Assembly (NCBI RefSeq): GCF_902859945.1
Contig: NZ_CADIKL010000005.1
Location: forward strand, 232,553-296,552
DNA length: 64,000 nt
Source of the DNA: Paraburkholderia caffeinitolerans
GTDB lineage: Bacteria > Pseudomonadota > Gammaproteobacteria > Burkholderiales > Burkholderiaceae
Direction: 5' to 3'
The translations under genes and the position numbers were made by a program. Of this stretch, positions 1 to 7,888 are shown piece by piece. Below the pieces are notes generated by a model, which did no database searches, had not been told where the DNA came from, and saw only the letters and a program-made list of their open reading frames with translations. How positions within the stretch are numbered: position 1 is the stretch's first letter; every line of letters starts with the position of its first letter.

Positions 1-60
1 GTTTCGATGAAACCCTGGTTGCCACATAACCCCATCGGTGCACATACCACAAGCCGTTGA
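1..60 (+). CDS. C-terminal end of an upstream gene (partial)
   Basis: Reading frame 1 is open from the window edge and stops at TGA 58-60; the last residues read ..[14 protein letters not shown]. The stop overlaps the TTG start of the following hemB-like gene (TTGA), and that gene has no Shine-Dalgarno of its own, so translational coupling to a real upstream gene is plausible. Nineteen codons are too few to name a family. It could also be chance open frame. Confidence 0.35.
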   Translation, partial: VSMKPWLPHNPIGAHTTSR

Positions 61-1049
61 CCGACTGGACCAAAAAGTTGAACACCCCCACTTTCACGCG
101 GCTGCGCCGCCTCCGCCGTTCTCCGGCCCTTCGCGAACTATTCACCGAGGTCGAGTTTTCACTGGACGACCTCGTGCTCCCGATTTTTGTTGACGAGGGC
201 ACAACCGACTTCACGCCGATTAAGTCGATGCCAGGCGTATCTCGCATCCCCGAGAACAAATTGGAACGCGAGATTGAAAAGTATGCGCGAGCCGGTATCA
301 AGTCGGTGATGACATTCGGTATATCCCATCACAAGGACCACGCTGGCAGCGACACGTGGCGCCCCGACGGGCTGGTCGCACGCATGGCGTCTCGCATCAA
401 GAAGTCCGTCCCGGACATGATTGTTATGTCCGACACCTGCTTTTGCGAATACACAACCCACGGTCATTGCGGGGTGGTGCACAACGGTGATGTCGAGAAC
501 GACGCCACGCTCCTGAACCTTGGAAAACAGGCTGTGGCTGCGGCGCAAGCAGGTGCCGACGTTATCGCACCGTCCGCTGCCATGGATGGCCAGGTTGCCG
601 CTATACGGGCAGCGTTGGATGCCAATGGCCTGACGGGCACCCCGGTGTTCTCGTATTCGACGAAGTTTGCGTCCGCCCTGTACGGTCCGTTCCGCGAAGC
701 GGCTGAGAGTGCACTTCTAGGGGACCGAAAGGCCTACCAGATGAATCCGATGAACCGCCGGGAAGCAGTCCGCGAATCGCTCGCGGACGAAGCCGAGGGT
801 GCCGACGCGCTGATGGTTAAGCCGGCTGGCGCCTATCTGGACATCATCCGTGAGATTCGCGATGCCACTCGTCTTCCACTTGGCGCTTACCAGGTGAGCG
901 GAGAGTACGCCATGATTAAGTTCGCTGCGGCGGCTGGGGCGATTGATGAAGCGCGCGTGGTGCGCGAAACGATTGGCGCAATCAAGCGCGCCGGCGCCGA
1001 CATGATTTTCACCTACTTCGCGATGGACCTCGCGCTGCAAGGCATTTGA
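57..1049 (+). CDS. hemB: delta-aminolevulinic acid dehydratase (porphobilinogen synthase), zinc-type
   Basis: Condenses two 5-aminolevulinate molecules to porphobilinogen in cytosolic tetrapyrrole synthesis. The 330-aa length is normal for the family. The two active-site lysines are visible in YSTKFAS (K203) and MVKPAG (K255). The metal loop [14 protein letters not shown] carries three cysteines (C128, C130, C138), the catalytic zinc signature; many beta/gamma-proteobacterial enzymes instead have an Asp-rich DVALDPxTxHGxDG loop. The start is TTG at 57: an in-frame TAA at 27-29 excludes anything longer, and it overlaps the stop of an upstream frame. Because it sits in an accessory region beside a HisD-like gene, I infer an additional rather than the housekeeping copy, but I cannot see the rest of the genome. 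Confidence 0.93.
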   Translation: MTDWTKKLNTPTFTRLRRLRRSPALRELFTEVEFSLDDLVLPIFVDEGTTDFTPIKSMPGVSRIPENKLEREIEKYARAGIKSVMTFGISHHKDHAGSDTWRPDGLVARMASRIKKSVPDMIVMSDTCFCEYTTHGHCGVVHNGDVENDATLLNLGKQAVAAAQAGADVIAPSAAMDGQVAAIRAALDANGLTGTPVFSYSTKFASALYGPFREAAESALLGDRKAYQMNPMNRREAVRESLADEAEGADALMVKPAGAYLDIIREIRDATRLPLGAYQVSGEYAMIKFAAAAGAIDEARVVRETIGAIKRAGADMIFTYFAMDLALQGI

Positions 1050-1259
1050 CGCGCGCTATCATCAAACGGAGGCTGCAGCGCCTTGGCGCCGCAACGTCCC
1101 ACCGCATATTTGGCACGCAACCCTTGCGAGGGGCTCGGATGTCAGGTTGCTTCAACCTGTCGGGCGACGTCCAGAATCGTCGAAAGAAAGACGAGAACGC
1201 CGCCTACCCCCTCGTTTCCAACGAGCAGGTAGCGGCACTCTTAGGCGCGTTCTGGGGCT

Positions 1260-2534
1260 TTAGATGACGTCGTAGTTGAGGCGAATCTCCGCCGCGATAC
1301 GGTGAGCATCCAGAGCTTCACGGTGCGACTGCCGCACACAGATAGGCGCAATCACGTCGACGGCCTTTTGCTCGACCCATTGATGAGTGACTGTCTTGAT
1401 GAAGGAGCCTACCCATAGGCCGCCGGTGTAGCGGCCAGCACTGCGTGTCGGCAACGTATGGTTCGTGCCGGCAATTTTGTCGGAGAACACGACCGACGCC
1501 TTGTCGCCAATAAACAGCGAACCGTAATTTGTCAAGCGTAGCGCGAGTTCCTTCGCGTTCTTCGTATGGATTTGCAAGTGCTCCGCCGCAAATTCGTCCG
1601 AATAGGCAATCATCGACTCCTCGCTATCGCACAGGACGATGCCTCCGTGCTTGCGCCAGGCAGGCTCAGCAACCTCACGCGTCGACAGGATAGCCAGTTG
1701 ACGGTCCATCTCGCGTAGCGTCGCTTCACCGACTTCACGCGATGTCGTCATCAGAATTGCACGAGCTTCGACATCGTGTTCGGCTTGGCCGAGCAGGTCA
1801 GCCGCGAGTACCTTCGGGTCGGCCGTTTCGTCAGCGAGAATGCCGATCTCGCTCGGGCCGGCCAGTTGGTCAATGCCGACCAGACCAAACACCTGACGCT
1901 TCGCTTCGTTCACGAACTTGTTGCCCGGACCGACAATCTTGTCTACGCGCGGAATCGACTCCGTACCGTAGGCCAGCGCGGCAATCGCTTGTGCGCCGCC
2001 GACCTTGAAAATCTTGGTCGCGCCAGAGAGGTGTGCAGCATACAGAACTGCGGGGTGCACATTCGGCGGCGTACACACGATGATTTCCTTGACGCCCGCG
2101 ACCTTTGCGGGGATGACGGTCATCTGGGCCGACGAGAGCAGTGGATAGCGGCCACCGGGTACGTAGCAACCAGCACGCTGGATCGGAATCAGGCGGTGGC
2201 CGAGGTGCAGCCCCGGAATGGTTTCGACCTCGAGGTCTTTCATCGTCGCCAGCTGCGCCTTCGCGAACTGTGTCACGCGTTCGATGCCGAACTTCATGTC
2301 TTCAAGTAGCTTGTCGTCGCACTGCCGACCAGCAGCTTCGATTTCCTCCGCGGTGACTTCGATGGCTTCCTGGTCGAACTTGTCGAACTTCTTGTTGTAC
2401 TCGCGAAGCGCTGCATCACCCCGAGTCGCCACATCCTTGATAATCCCGGCGACGAGGTCTCGCAGTTGATTCTCTTCGGCGGTCGTTACGGTCGACGGTT
2501 CTTTAATGTACGTGGTGCCCGGAATGGCGCTCAT
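1260..2534 (-). CDS. histidinol dehydrogenase family protein (HisD paralogue)
   Basis: A 424-aa NAD-dependent dehydrogenase of the HisD superfamily. Family landmarks are GPGNKFVNEAKRQ (about 202-214), AGPSEIGILAD (225-235), GQAEHD (Q250, H253), AAEHLQ (H319), SDKIAGTNHTLPT (D352) and DAHR (H411); these match the zinc ligands and catalytic His/Glu of HisD. The start ATG at 2534 is preferred to longer in-frame starts because TTGAGGC lies just upstream and homology begins there. It is not in a his operon; it converges on hemB and diverges from an amino-acid permease, so it more likely oxidises another amino alcohol or diol (some paralogues act on sulfopropanediol). Substrate not determinable. 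The spacer upstream holds palindromic operators. Confidence 0.88.
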   Translation of the reverse strand: MSAIPGTTYIKEPSTVTTAEENQLRDLVAGIIKDVATRGDAALREYNKKFDKFDQEAIEVTAEEIEAAGRQCDDKLLEDMKFGIERVTQFAKAQLATMKDLEVETIPGLHLGHRLIPIQRAGCYVPGGRYPLLSSAQMTVIPAKVAGVKEIIVCTPPNVHPAVLYAAHLSGATKIFKVGGAQAIAALAYGTESIPRVDKIVGPGNKFVNEAKRQVFGLVGIDQLAGPSEIGILADETADPKVLAADLLGQAEHDVEARAILMTTSREVGEATLREMDRQLAILSTREVAEPAWRKHGGIVLCDSEESMIAYSDEFAAEHLQIHTKNAKELALRLTNYGSLFIGDKASVVFSDKIAGTNHTLPTRSAGRYTGGLWVGSFIKTVTHQWVEQKAVDVIAPICVRQSHREALDAHRIAAEIRLNYDVI

Positions 2535-2585
2535 GTTTTGCCTCAATGACTTTGACACAGTTGATGGAAAAAACAACGGTACTAC

Positions 2586-2603
2586 TGGACGTTTAAACGC
2601 ACA
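2586..2603. promoter_or_regulatory. operator-like site 1 (GGAC-N8-GYCC class)
   Basis: TGGACGTTTAAACGCACA lies 52 bases upstream of the hisD-like ATG. It has the same layout as the better palindrome at 2740-2757 (GGAC, eight bases GTTTAAAC, then a degenerate right half). Its position suggests control of the minus-strand hisD-like gene. Confidence 0.5.
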
Positions 2604-2733
2604 TCTGGACTTCGTCTTTCCTATGCCGCCCCTGGTCAGGGAAAGCAGTTGCACCGGTAATTGCTGGGAATCGCGGAGAGAACGGCCTGTCGGCGTATGT
2701 GGCGCGTCGGAGCAAACTGGAAACGAACGAAGA

Positions 2734-2763
2734 TTCATATGGACGTTATAACGCCCATATGAA
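2734..2763. promoter_or_regulatory. 30-bp near-perfect palindrome, operator-like site 2
   Basis: The core is TGGACGTTATAACGCCCA (2740-2757), flanked symmetrically by TTCATA and TATGAA. Only one base pair of the 30-bp dyad is mismatched. It contains the same GGAC-N8 arrangement as the sites at 2586 and 3042. A dimeric repressor or activator is the simplest reading; no regulator gene is seen next to it. Confidence 0.6.
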
Positions 2764-3021
2764 CACAAAATACTCCGCCGCTGCATCAGTGTTTTTCCCT
2801 AGAGCCTATGCGTCCGGTGCATAAGATGGGCGAATTGGACGGGCCTTGACGGCGTCGAATCCCCTCTTCAGGTAGCGAAGAAGTGGAAATTTTAATTTCC
2901 ATGGGTGTTTATGCCTGCGTCGAGCGCTGCGACGTGGAACAGTCGATAGGTTTCTCGACAGAGAAAGGTAGAGGTTTACCCGCAAAAGGCGTCGATACGG
3001 CTGAAGAAGGGCTGGCGAGGG

Positions 3022-3057
3022 TTGACGTCCAAATTCGCAACGGACAATATACAGTCC
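3022..3057 (+). promoter_or_regulatory. promoter for the APC permease with overlapping operator-like site 3
   Basis: A sigma70-like promoter is visible: -35 TTGACG at 3022-3027, 17-bp spacer, -10 CAATAT at 3045-3050. The dyad GGAC-AATATACA-GTCC (3042-3057) lies over the -10, with the spacing of sites 1 and 2. A further half-site, GTTTTAACGTCCA, follows at 3066-3078. Binding at the -10 would repress transcription; this is inferred from position only. Confidence 0.5.
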
Positions 3058-3153
3058 ATTAGCCTGTTTTAACGTCCACCCGGTTCGGCATTGCGGAGCC
3101 GCGCAATCAGCCCACGGTTTCTAGCAACCGCACCAACCGCCACGCACTCATCT

Positions 3154-4482
3154 ATGTCCAGTCTGAAACGAACCCTCTCCCTATCGTCACTTGTATTGCT
3201 CGGCGTAGGTTTGATGGCGCCCATCATTGTTCTGGGAACGTTCGGGATTTTGTCGCAAGCTAGCGGCGGCCGGGCACCTCTGTCGTACCTCGTGGCACTG
3301 GTTGCGATGTTTCTCACCGCGCTCAGTTATGCGCACATGTGCCGCGCGTACCCGGTTTCGGGCTCCTCGTACACGTATGTGAGTAAGGCCATCGACCCGC
3401 GCCTGGGGTTTCTCACTGGTTGGTCCATCCTGCTCGACTATCTGTTCTTACCGATGGCTATTTGGCTGATTGGTGCCGCGTACCTGCACTCAGTCATTCG
3501 AACGGTGCCGCAGTCCGTTTGGCTGCCGGGCTTCATTGTTATTTCGTCTGCCATCAACATTATTGGTCTGAAGCTCGCAGCCAAGCTGAATGTGACACTG
3601 CTGGTTTTGCAGTGCCTCGTTATGATTGCGTTCGGGGCGCTGTGCGTCCACTACGTTCTCGGTGACCCAACGAAGCCTCTGTTTACGCTCACTCCGTTCG
3701 GGAGCAACGGTGCTAGCCTCCCCCTCGTGATGACCGGTGCGGGTATCGCCTGCTATTCGTATCTCGGTTTCGACGCAGTAAGTACACTGACTGAGGAGAC
3801 GAAAGACCCTCAGCGAACTGTACCTAAGGCGATTTTGCTAGTGACCCTGATTGGCGGCGGCATCTTTGTGGCGATGTCTTACATCGTTCAAGTGGCGCAT
3901 CCCTCCACGTCTTTTGTCGACGCAGATTCCGCGGCCAACGAAATCGCGAAAAACATCGGCGGCGACGTTTTCGTTATGTTGTTTCTCATTGGCATGGTCG
4001 TTGGCCAATTTGCATCGGGCATCGCTGCTCAAGCCAGCGCCTCTCGGCTTCTCTTCGCGCTGGGTCGCGACTCGGTGTTCCCAAAAAGGATTTTTGCCTA
4101 CCTTAGCCCTCGCTTTCAGACGCCAGTGTTCACGATTCTGTTGACCGCAGCGTTCGCATTGCTTGCGCTGAAGATGGACGTCACAACCTCGACATCATTC
4201 ATCAACTTCGGGGCGTTTCTTACCTTCACCCTCGTGAACCTCTCCGTTATCTTCCATTATCGGTTGCGGCTTGGAACGCGCGGGATGAAGAGCACGGTCA
4301 TGCATGCATTGCTTCCGGTGCTCGGTATTGCCTCCACTATCGCACTGATGTTGAGCCTTGACCGCAACGCAGTGATGCTCGGACTGTCGTGGCTCGCCAT
4401 CGGCGTCGTCTATCTGGGATATCTCACGCGCTTCTTTCGAGTCCCGCCGCCCGAGCTTCATATGTCGAACGGTGTTCATTGA
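3154..4482 (+). CDS. APC-superfamily amino acid permease
   Basis: An inner-membrane amino acid/polyamine transporter of 442 aa, predicted to have about 12 membrane segments. The N-terminal motif SSLVLLGVGLMAPIIVLGTFGI and the following SGGRAPLSYLVALVAMFLTALSY are characteristic of APC transporters, as is the GAGIACYSYLGFDAVSTLTEETKDPQRTVPKAI stretch in mid protein (GFD and the E-E-x-x-x-P region). I chose ATG 3154 over an upstream in-frame TTG (3091) because homology begins at MSSLKRTLSLSS; no strong ribosome site precedes either. It diverges from the HisD-like gene over a spacer with shared operators, so it probably imports that enzyme's substrate or a precursor. Substrate not determinable. 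Confidence 0.88.
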   Translation: MSSLKRTLSLSSLVLLGVGLMAPIIVLGTFGILSQASGGRAPLSYLVALVAMFLTALSYAHMCRAYPVSGSSYTYVSKAIDPRLGFLTGWSILLDYLFLPMAIWLIGAAYLHSVIRTVPQSVWLPGFIVISSAINIIGLKLAAKLNVTLLVLQCLVMIAFGALCVHYVLGDPTKPLFTLTPFGSNGASLPLVMTGAGIACYSYLGFDAVSTLTEETKDPQRTVPKAILLVTLIGGGIFVAMSYIVQVAHPSTSFVDADSAANEIAKNIGGDVFVMLFLIGMVVGQFASGIAAQASASRLLFALGRDSVFPKRIFAYLSPRFQTPVFTILLTAAFALLALKMDVTTSTSFINFGAFLTFTLVNLSVIFHYRLRLGTRGMKSTVMHALLPVLGIASTIALMLSLDRNAVMLGLSWLAIGVVYLGYLTRFFRVPPPELHMSNGVH

Positions 4483-4515
4483 CGTAATTGCCGTGCTTTT
4501 TTTATCGAGGTTCAC

Positions 4516-4710
4516 ATGCGAAGCAAAACATTTTCCGCTGGCGCCACTGACGATCGGACCGCATTATGCAGGCACCTGAGCACTCCGGAAGCTAGATCGG
4601 CTGATTCGAGTTCATATCGAAAGCTGTTGTGCGCGCCATTGTCGACCATCGCGCGGAACATCGACGAACGGCCAGAGGCATCCGACGCGGCTGTGTTGGG
4701 ATACAACTGA
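4516..4710 (+). CDS. small protein, LGYN family (copy 1)
   Basis: A 64-aa protein of unknown function. GAGG at 4507-4510 is five bases from the ATG, a good ribosome site, and the gene starts 33 bases after the permease stop. The C-terminal half ARNIDERPEASDAAVLGYN aligns with ASNISDRADVSSVAILGYN of the minus-strand small protein at 14758-14955: 10 of 19 positions identical, same total length, both ending in LGYN at the very C-terminus. No signal peptide or membrane segment is seen. The pairing is the main reason to regard it as a real gene. Confidence 0.6.
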   Translation: MRSKTFSAGATDDRTALCRHLSTPEARSADSSSYRKLLCAPLSTIARNIDERPEASDAAVLGYN

Positions 4711-4863
4711 CGAAGATTGTGGTCCGCCGACTCGCAGTTGGGAGCTGAAAAGCTAGTCACGGTCGGAAAAACAGCGACAAGAAATTGGCCCCAGTATCCG
4801 AGCAATTGGGCAAGCTATTCAATCGAAGATACGATTCCTCCACATCTCCGAGGAGTGGATTCG

Positions 4864-4890
4864 GCCCGCCAACGCGCGGGCTCTTTTTTT
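4864..4890 (+). terminator. Rho-independent terminator
   Basis: Stem GCCCGC (4864-4869), loop CAACGC, stem GCGGGC (4876-4881), followed by TCTTTTTTT. It would end the permease/small-protein transcript. Confidence 0.8.
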
Positions 4891-5350
4891 GAACGAGCAT
4901 GCGCAACAGCTTGGGGGGCAAGTCCCTTCGCGACACCTCATTGATCGCGACCTTCGCAAAAGCAACCCCGCGGCGGAGTTCGCGTACGCCGTCGCGTGGC
5001 CAAACGAAGATCCCCGCCTGGACTATCTAAGCGAAGCCGCGGACCTGCATCTGCAGAAGCTTGTTCAGCCACAGCCTACCGACTCTTTGGCCCAGCGCCG
5101 CGAGCGCACGATTATGGCCCGCCTGCTCGGCACCGACATCACAGCCTCGGAACTCAGGTCCACCCAACGCGGCCACGTCGTCCTCAACCTCGTTCGTGCA
5201 CATCTCTACGTACCCCGGCGCCGCCTGCGCGCCGGGCGTCGGGTTCCCGTTGCACACTTCAACGTTGTAGCGCGTGAAGCCTGGTGCAGTGGGCACGACA
5301 CGCTAATGGCCCTGGTGCTGTTTGAGATCTGTTTGGCCGGTGCGATCTAG
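4889..5350 (+). pseudogene. unrecognised open frame, possible remnant
   Basis: An open frame of about 153 codons begins with a TTG inside the T-run of the terminator, so it has no credible start or ribosome site. The middle (ERTIMARLLGTDITASELR, then RGHVVLNLVRAHLYVPRRRL) looks protein-like, with helical, Arg/Leu-rich character, and may be the tail of a larger gene, for example a mobile-element replication or conjugation protein. I do not recognise it. A truncated gene left by recombination is the preferred reading; a spurious frame is possible. Confidence 0.3.
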
Positions 5351-5775
5351 GTGTTCTACTTTGGTGCGGGCTGGTGTCAATCGAACTAAACACGGAACCC
5401 CATCACAGGCTTCAAACCCGCCTCAATTACGGGGCGGATCCAGCCCGGCTACATCTTTCTACCAATCTAGGGTGATTTAAGCTTGCAACTCTCCAGGAAT
5501 TTGAACTAATGTGCTGCTCAGCATCTCGGATGCGGCGATAGTCGCTGGGTAAACATCGCTCTTTCATAGGACAAGTTGGGCAGGCGCTGGACCAGTGAAC
5601 CCCCAGAGTCCTATCATGTTCACCGGTCGTAAGTCGATAGATGGCTCGCTCGCCGGCAGGTACGGGAACTCGTTGGCTTGGTCAATGATCGCCAGCGGAC
5701 GTGATCGGGCTACACAATAGGTGCAAGCGCCGCCATCTGCGCCCAACGGGGCGTATTAAGCGGCGGCGCTAATCT
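5351..5775. other. gene-poor spacer
   Basis: About 425 bases between the remnant frame and the end of the GH79 gene. Only short open frames occur (for example 60 codons on the minus strand at 5564-5746) with no ribosome site and no recognisable motif. No clear terminator with a T-run was found for the GH79 gene. Confidence 0.5.
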
Positions 5776-7677
5776 CTATTTCGACAAGGTAACGAGGACC
5801 GCGCTCGTCGGCTCAACTGCTACGTTAAACGCGCCGTTTTGCGCTGCCGCAGTCTCCGCATACTTGATACCGACGGGGACGCCATCCACGCTACCATCAA
5901 AGGTCTGACCCCCAAGGCTAATTCCGCTCTTGGACGTAAAGGCCGGTGCACGCATGCGTTCAATCGCCGCGCTCGTAAAACCGGGCACATTCACGCTGAC
6001 GTTTCCGTAGTTTTGCTGATCCTTGTTGATGATCAACACGTTGACCTTTTTCGTCGTCGGGTCAAGCGTTGCCCATGCCTTCAGATTCGCAGACGTCGTG
6101 AGCGTCACGGGCAGAAGGCTAGACTGGTTCTCTGCCGCCTCTGCAAATAGGAGCATCCCGTAATAAAGTGCCTGGACCGTCCGGAGCGAATAGCCATTGG
6201 ACCATTGGGTACCGGAAGGAGGCGTCCACGTCTTGACCGCGATATTCGCCAGGTTGCTGTACTGAGCTTCGGGAATGTTGAAGTTGAATGCTCCATAAAC
6301 ATCCCAGGCACTGAACCTGTTCCAGTTCTTCGATATCATATTTACGCCCGTTGCCCCTGCTTTCGCGTACTCAAACATGGCGTCAGGTGCCCAAAGAGCC
6401 TCCTCAAACGCGTTGCTAATGCCGTCCTGCCCCTCGCACGATATTGAATTCATTTCGTCAATCCGGTACGGCTTGTCTGCTGCCTTTGCGACCGCTGCGA
6501 ACGGTACAGCGTATGAAGGATTCGTCGATGACGAGGATGCTTGAAGAAGCAGACCGGATTTCGGCGCCCCCCCGCAAGCACCTCCCGTTGTGATGTAGGA
6601 ATGCTGGCTGACGTTTGCCATGACGGATCCAGACTGGTTCAAAAGATTTGTCAATCCTGCTGCCGAAAGGAAGGATCCTGCGATCGCAGCTGTAGTTGGA
6701 TCCTGTGGGTAGAATGCGTCGGAAGGTGCTGTGAACAACGGGCTATTAGGCACATTGCTCAAAATTCCCTGTGTGAACGCACGAACCTCATTGGTATATT
6801 GAGTGAAGGAATACGGGGAGGTTCGAACTCCCTGATACGCGTAAAGGTCTGGTTCGTTTCCCAGTTCAATCGACTGCAAGGAGCCGGCAGGCATGTCGTG
6901 CGTATATTCCCTAACCTGGTCCGATCCGAGCGTCACATTGTTCGCGGCAAAGTTGATCCCCAAAATGAACGTAGCACCGGATCCCTCTGCCGAGAGATCA
7001 TTTGCAAGCTGTGCAAAGGCTCGCACGGTTCCCGAATTTGGCTCGGTGGTCGAGTCACTAACTGTGCCGCCTATTCGGATTGATACCGGTCCACCGCCGA
7101 ATTTCGTTATGTTCTTCAACAACTGCCGATAGATCGGATTAACACTGATTGCAGGGTCACCCATCAATAGTTGGGCTTGTCCCCACGGATGTGAGAAGCC
7201 GATGTAACCACTCGGGATTTGTGTTCCCGGATGAGTTGGATCGACTGTGACTGTTGCCATCGGGGTGGAACTGGCGACGCTCACGGCTATTGTCTTCGTA
7301 AATATTCCACCAGACGAATTGGACGCGGTCAGGGTATATGTGGTGCTTTGCGATGGTACGACGACCGCCGAGGACGCCGCGGTTGCTGACACGCCACTTA
7401 GCGTGACGCTTTGGGCGTTTGGCGCGCTCCACGAGAGCGTGACTGCTTGTCCCTGGCTAACTGCGGTTCTGTCCGCGGAAAACTGAGCTATGGGATTGGT
7501 TCCCACATCCGAACCACCACAAGCAGTCAGGAGGGTTGACGCGACCGAAAATGCAAGAAACCACGGGTACCGCCCGCACCTTCCGAGGGAAAGTCCAGCA
7601 CCCATATCAGCCGCCGTGAGCTTGTCCTCGCAGGAGGCAAGCTGACAAATCGAGGTTGATGTCTTCGCGTTCCTCAT
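5776..7677 (-). CDS. lipoprotein glycoside hydrolase, GH79 (beta-glucuronidase/heparanase)-like
   Basis: A 633-aa exported enzyme. Its N-terminus has a hydrophobic stretch ending in the lipobox LLTAC (Cys53), so it is probably lipid-anchored to an outer or inner membrane. An Ig/PKD-like domain follows (about 64-135: SWSAPNAQSVTLSG...TYTLTASNSSGG), then a TIM-barrel (about 140-500) and a beta-sandwich C-terminus. The acid/base motif is ELGNEPD (E275) and the likely nucleophile is in YRIDEMNS (E408), the arrangement of GH79 and clan GH-A. AGGAGG sits five bases before ATG 7677, fixing this start and giving an unusual 30-residue extension ahead of the signal. It is the last gene of the sulfatase-MFS-porin series. 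Exact substrate is inferred only. Confidence 0.75.
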   Translation of the reverse strand: MRNAKTSTSICQLASCEDKLTAADMGAGLSLGRCGRYPWFLAFSVASTLLTACGGSDVGTNPIAQFSADRTAVSQGQAVTLSWSAPNAQSVTLSGVSATAASSAVVVPSQSTTYTLTASNSSGGIFTKTIAVSVASSTPMATVTVDPTHPGTQIPSGYIGFSHPWGQAQLLMGDPAISVNPIYRQLLKNITKFGGGPVSIRIGGTVSDSTTEPNSGTVRAFAQLANDLSAEGSGATFILGINFAANNVTLGSDQVREYTHDMPAGSLQSIELGNEPDLYAYQGVRTSPYSFTQYTNEVRAFTQGILSNVPNSPLFTAPSDAFYPQDPTTAAIAGSFLSAAGLTNLLNQSGSVMANVSQHSYITTGGACGGAPKSGLLLQASSSSTNPSYAVPFAAVAKAADKPYRIDEMNSISCEGQDGISNAFEEALWAPDAMFEYAKAGATGVNMISKNWNRFSAWDVYGAFNFNIPEAQYSNLANIAVKTWTPPSGTQWSNGYSLRTVQALYYGMLLFAEAAENQSSLLPVTLTTSANLKAWATLDPTTKKVNVLIINKDQQNYGNVSVNVPGFTSAAIERMRAPAFTSKSGISLGGQTFDGSVDGVPVGIKYAETAAAQNGAFNVAVEPTSAVLVTLSK

Positions 7678-7888
7678 GAAATCCTCCTATATTAATTTGA
7701 TTTGCTGTCTGTCTCGAAAATTATCTTTCACCTTACCGACCGGCTTATTGGAGTCCGTTGGAAGGCGAGCTTTTTGTCTTTTGGGAAATAGATTTCCCCC
7801 GCTGAGATTCATAACGTAACGGGGCGGAATCGGGGTTAAGACTTCCACCTATTAAACTCGATGCATAGGTGAACTACATGTTCCGATG

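Noticed and set aside
5564..5746. A 60-codon minus-strand frame downstream of the GH79 gene
   Set aside because: No start signals and no similarity I can recognise.
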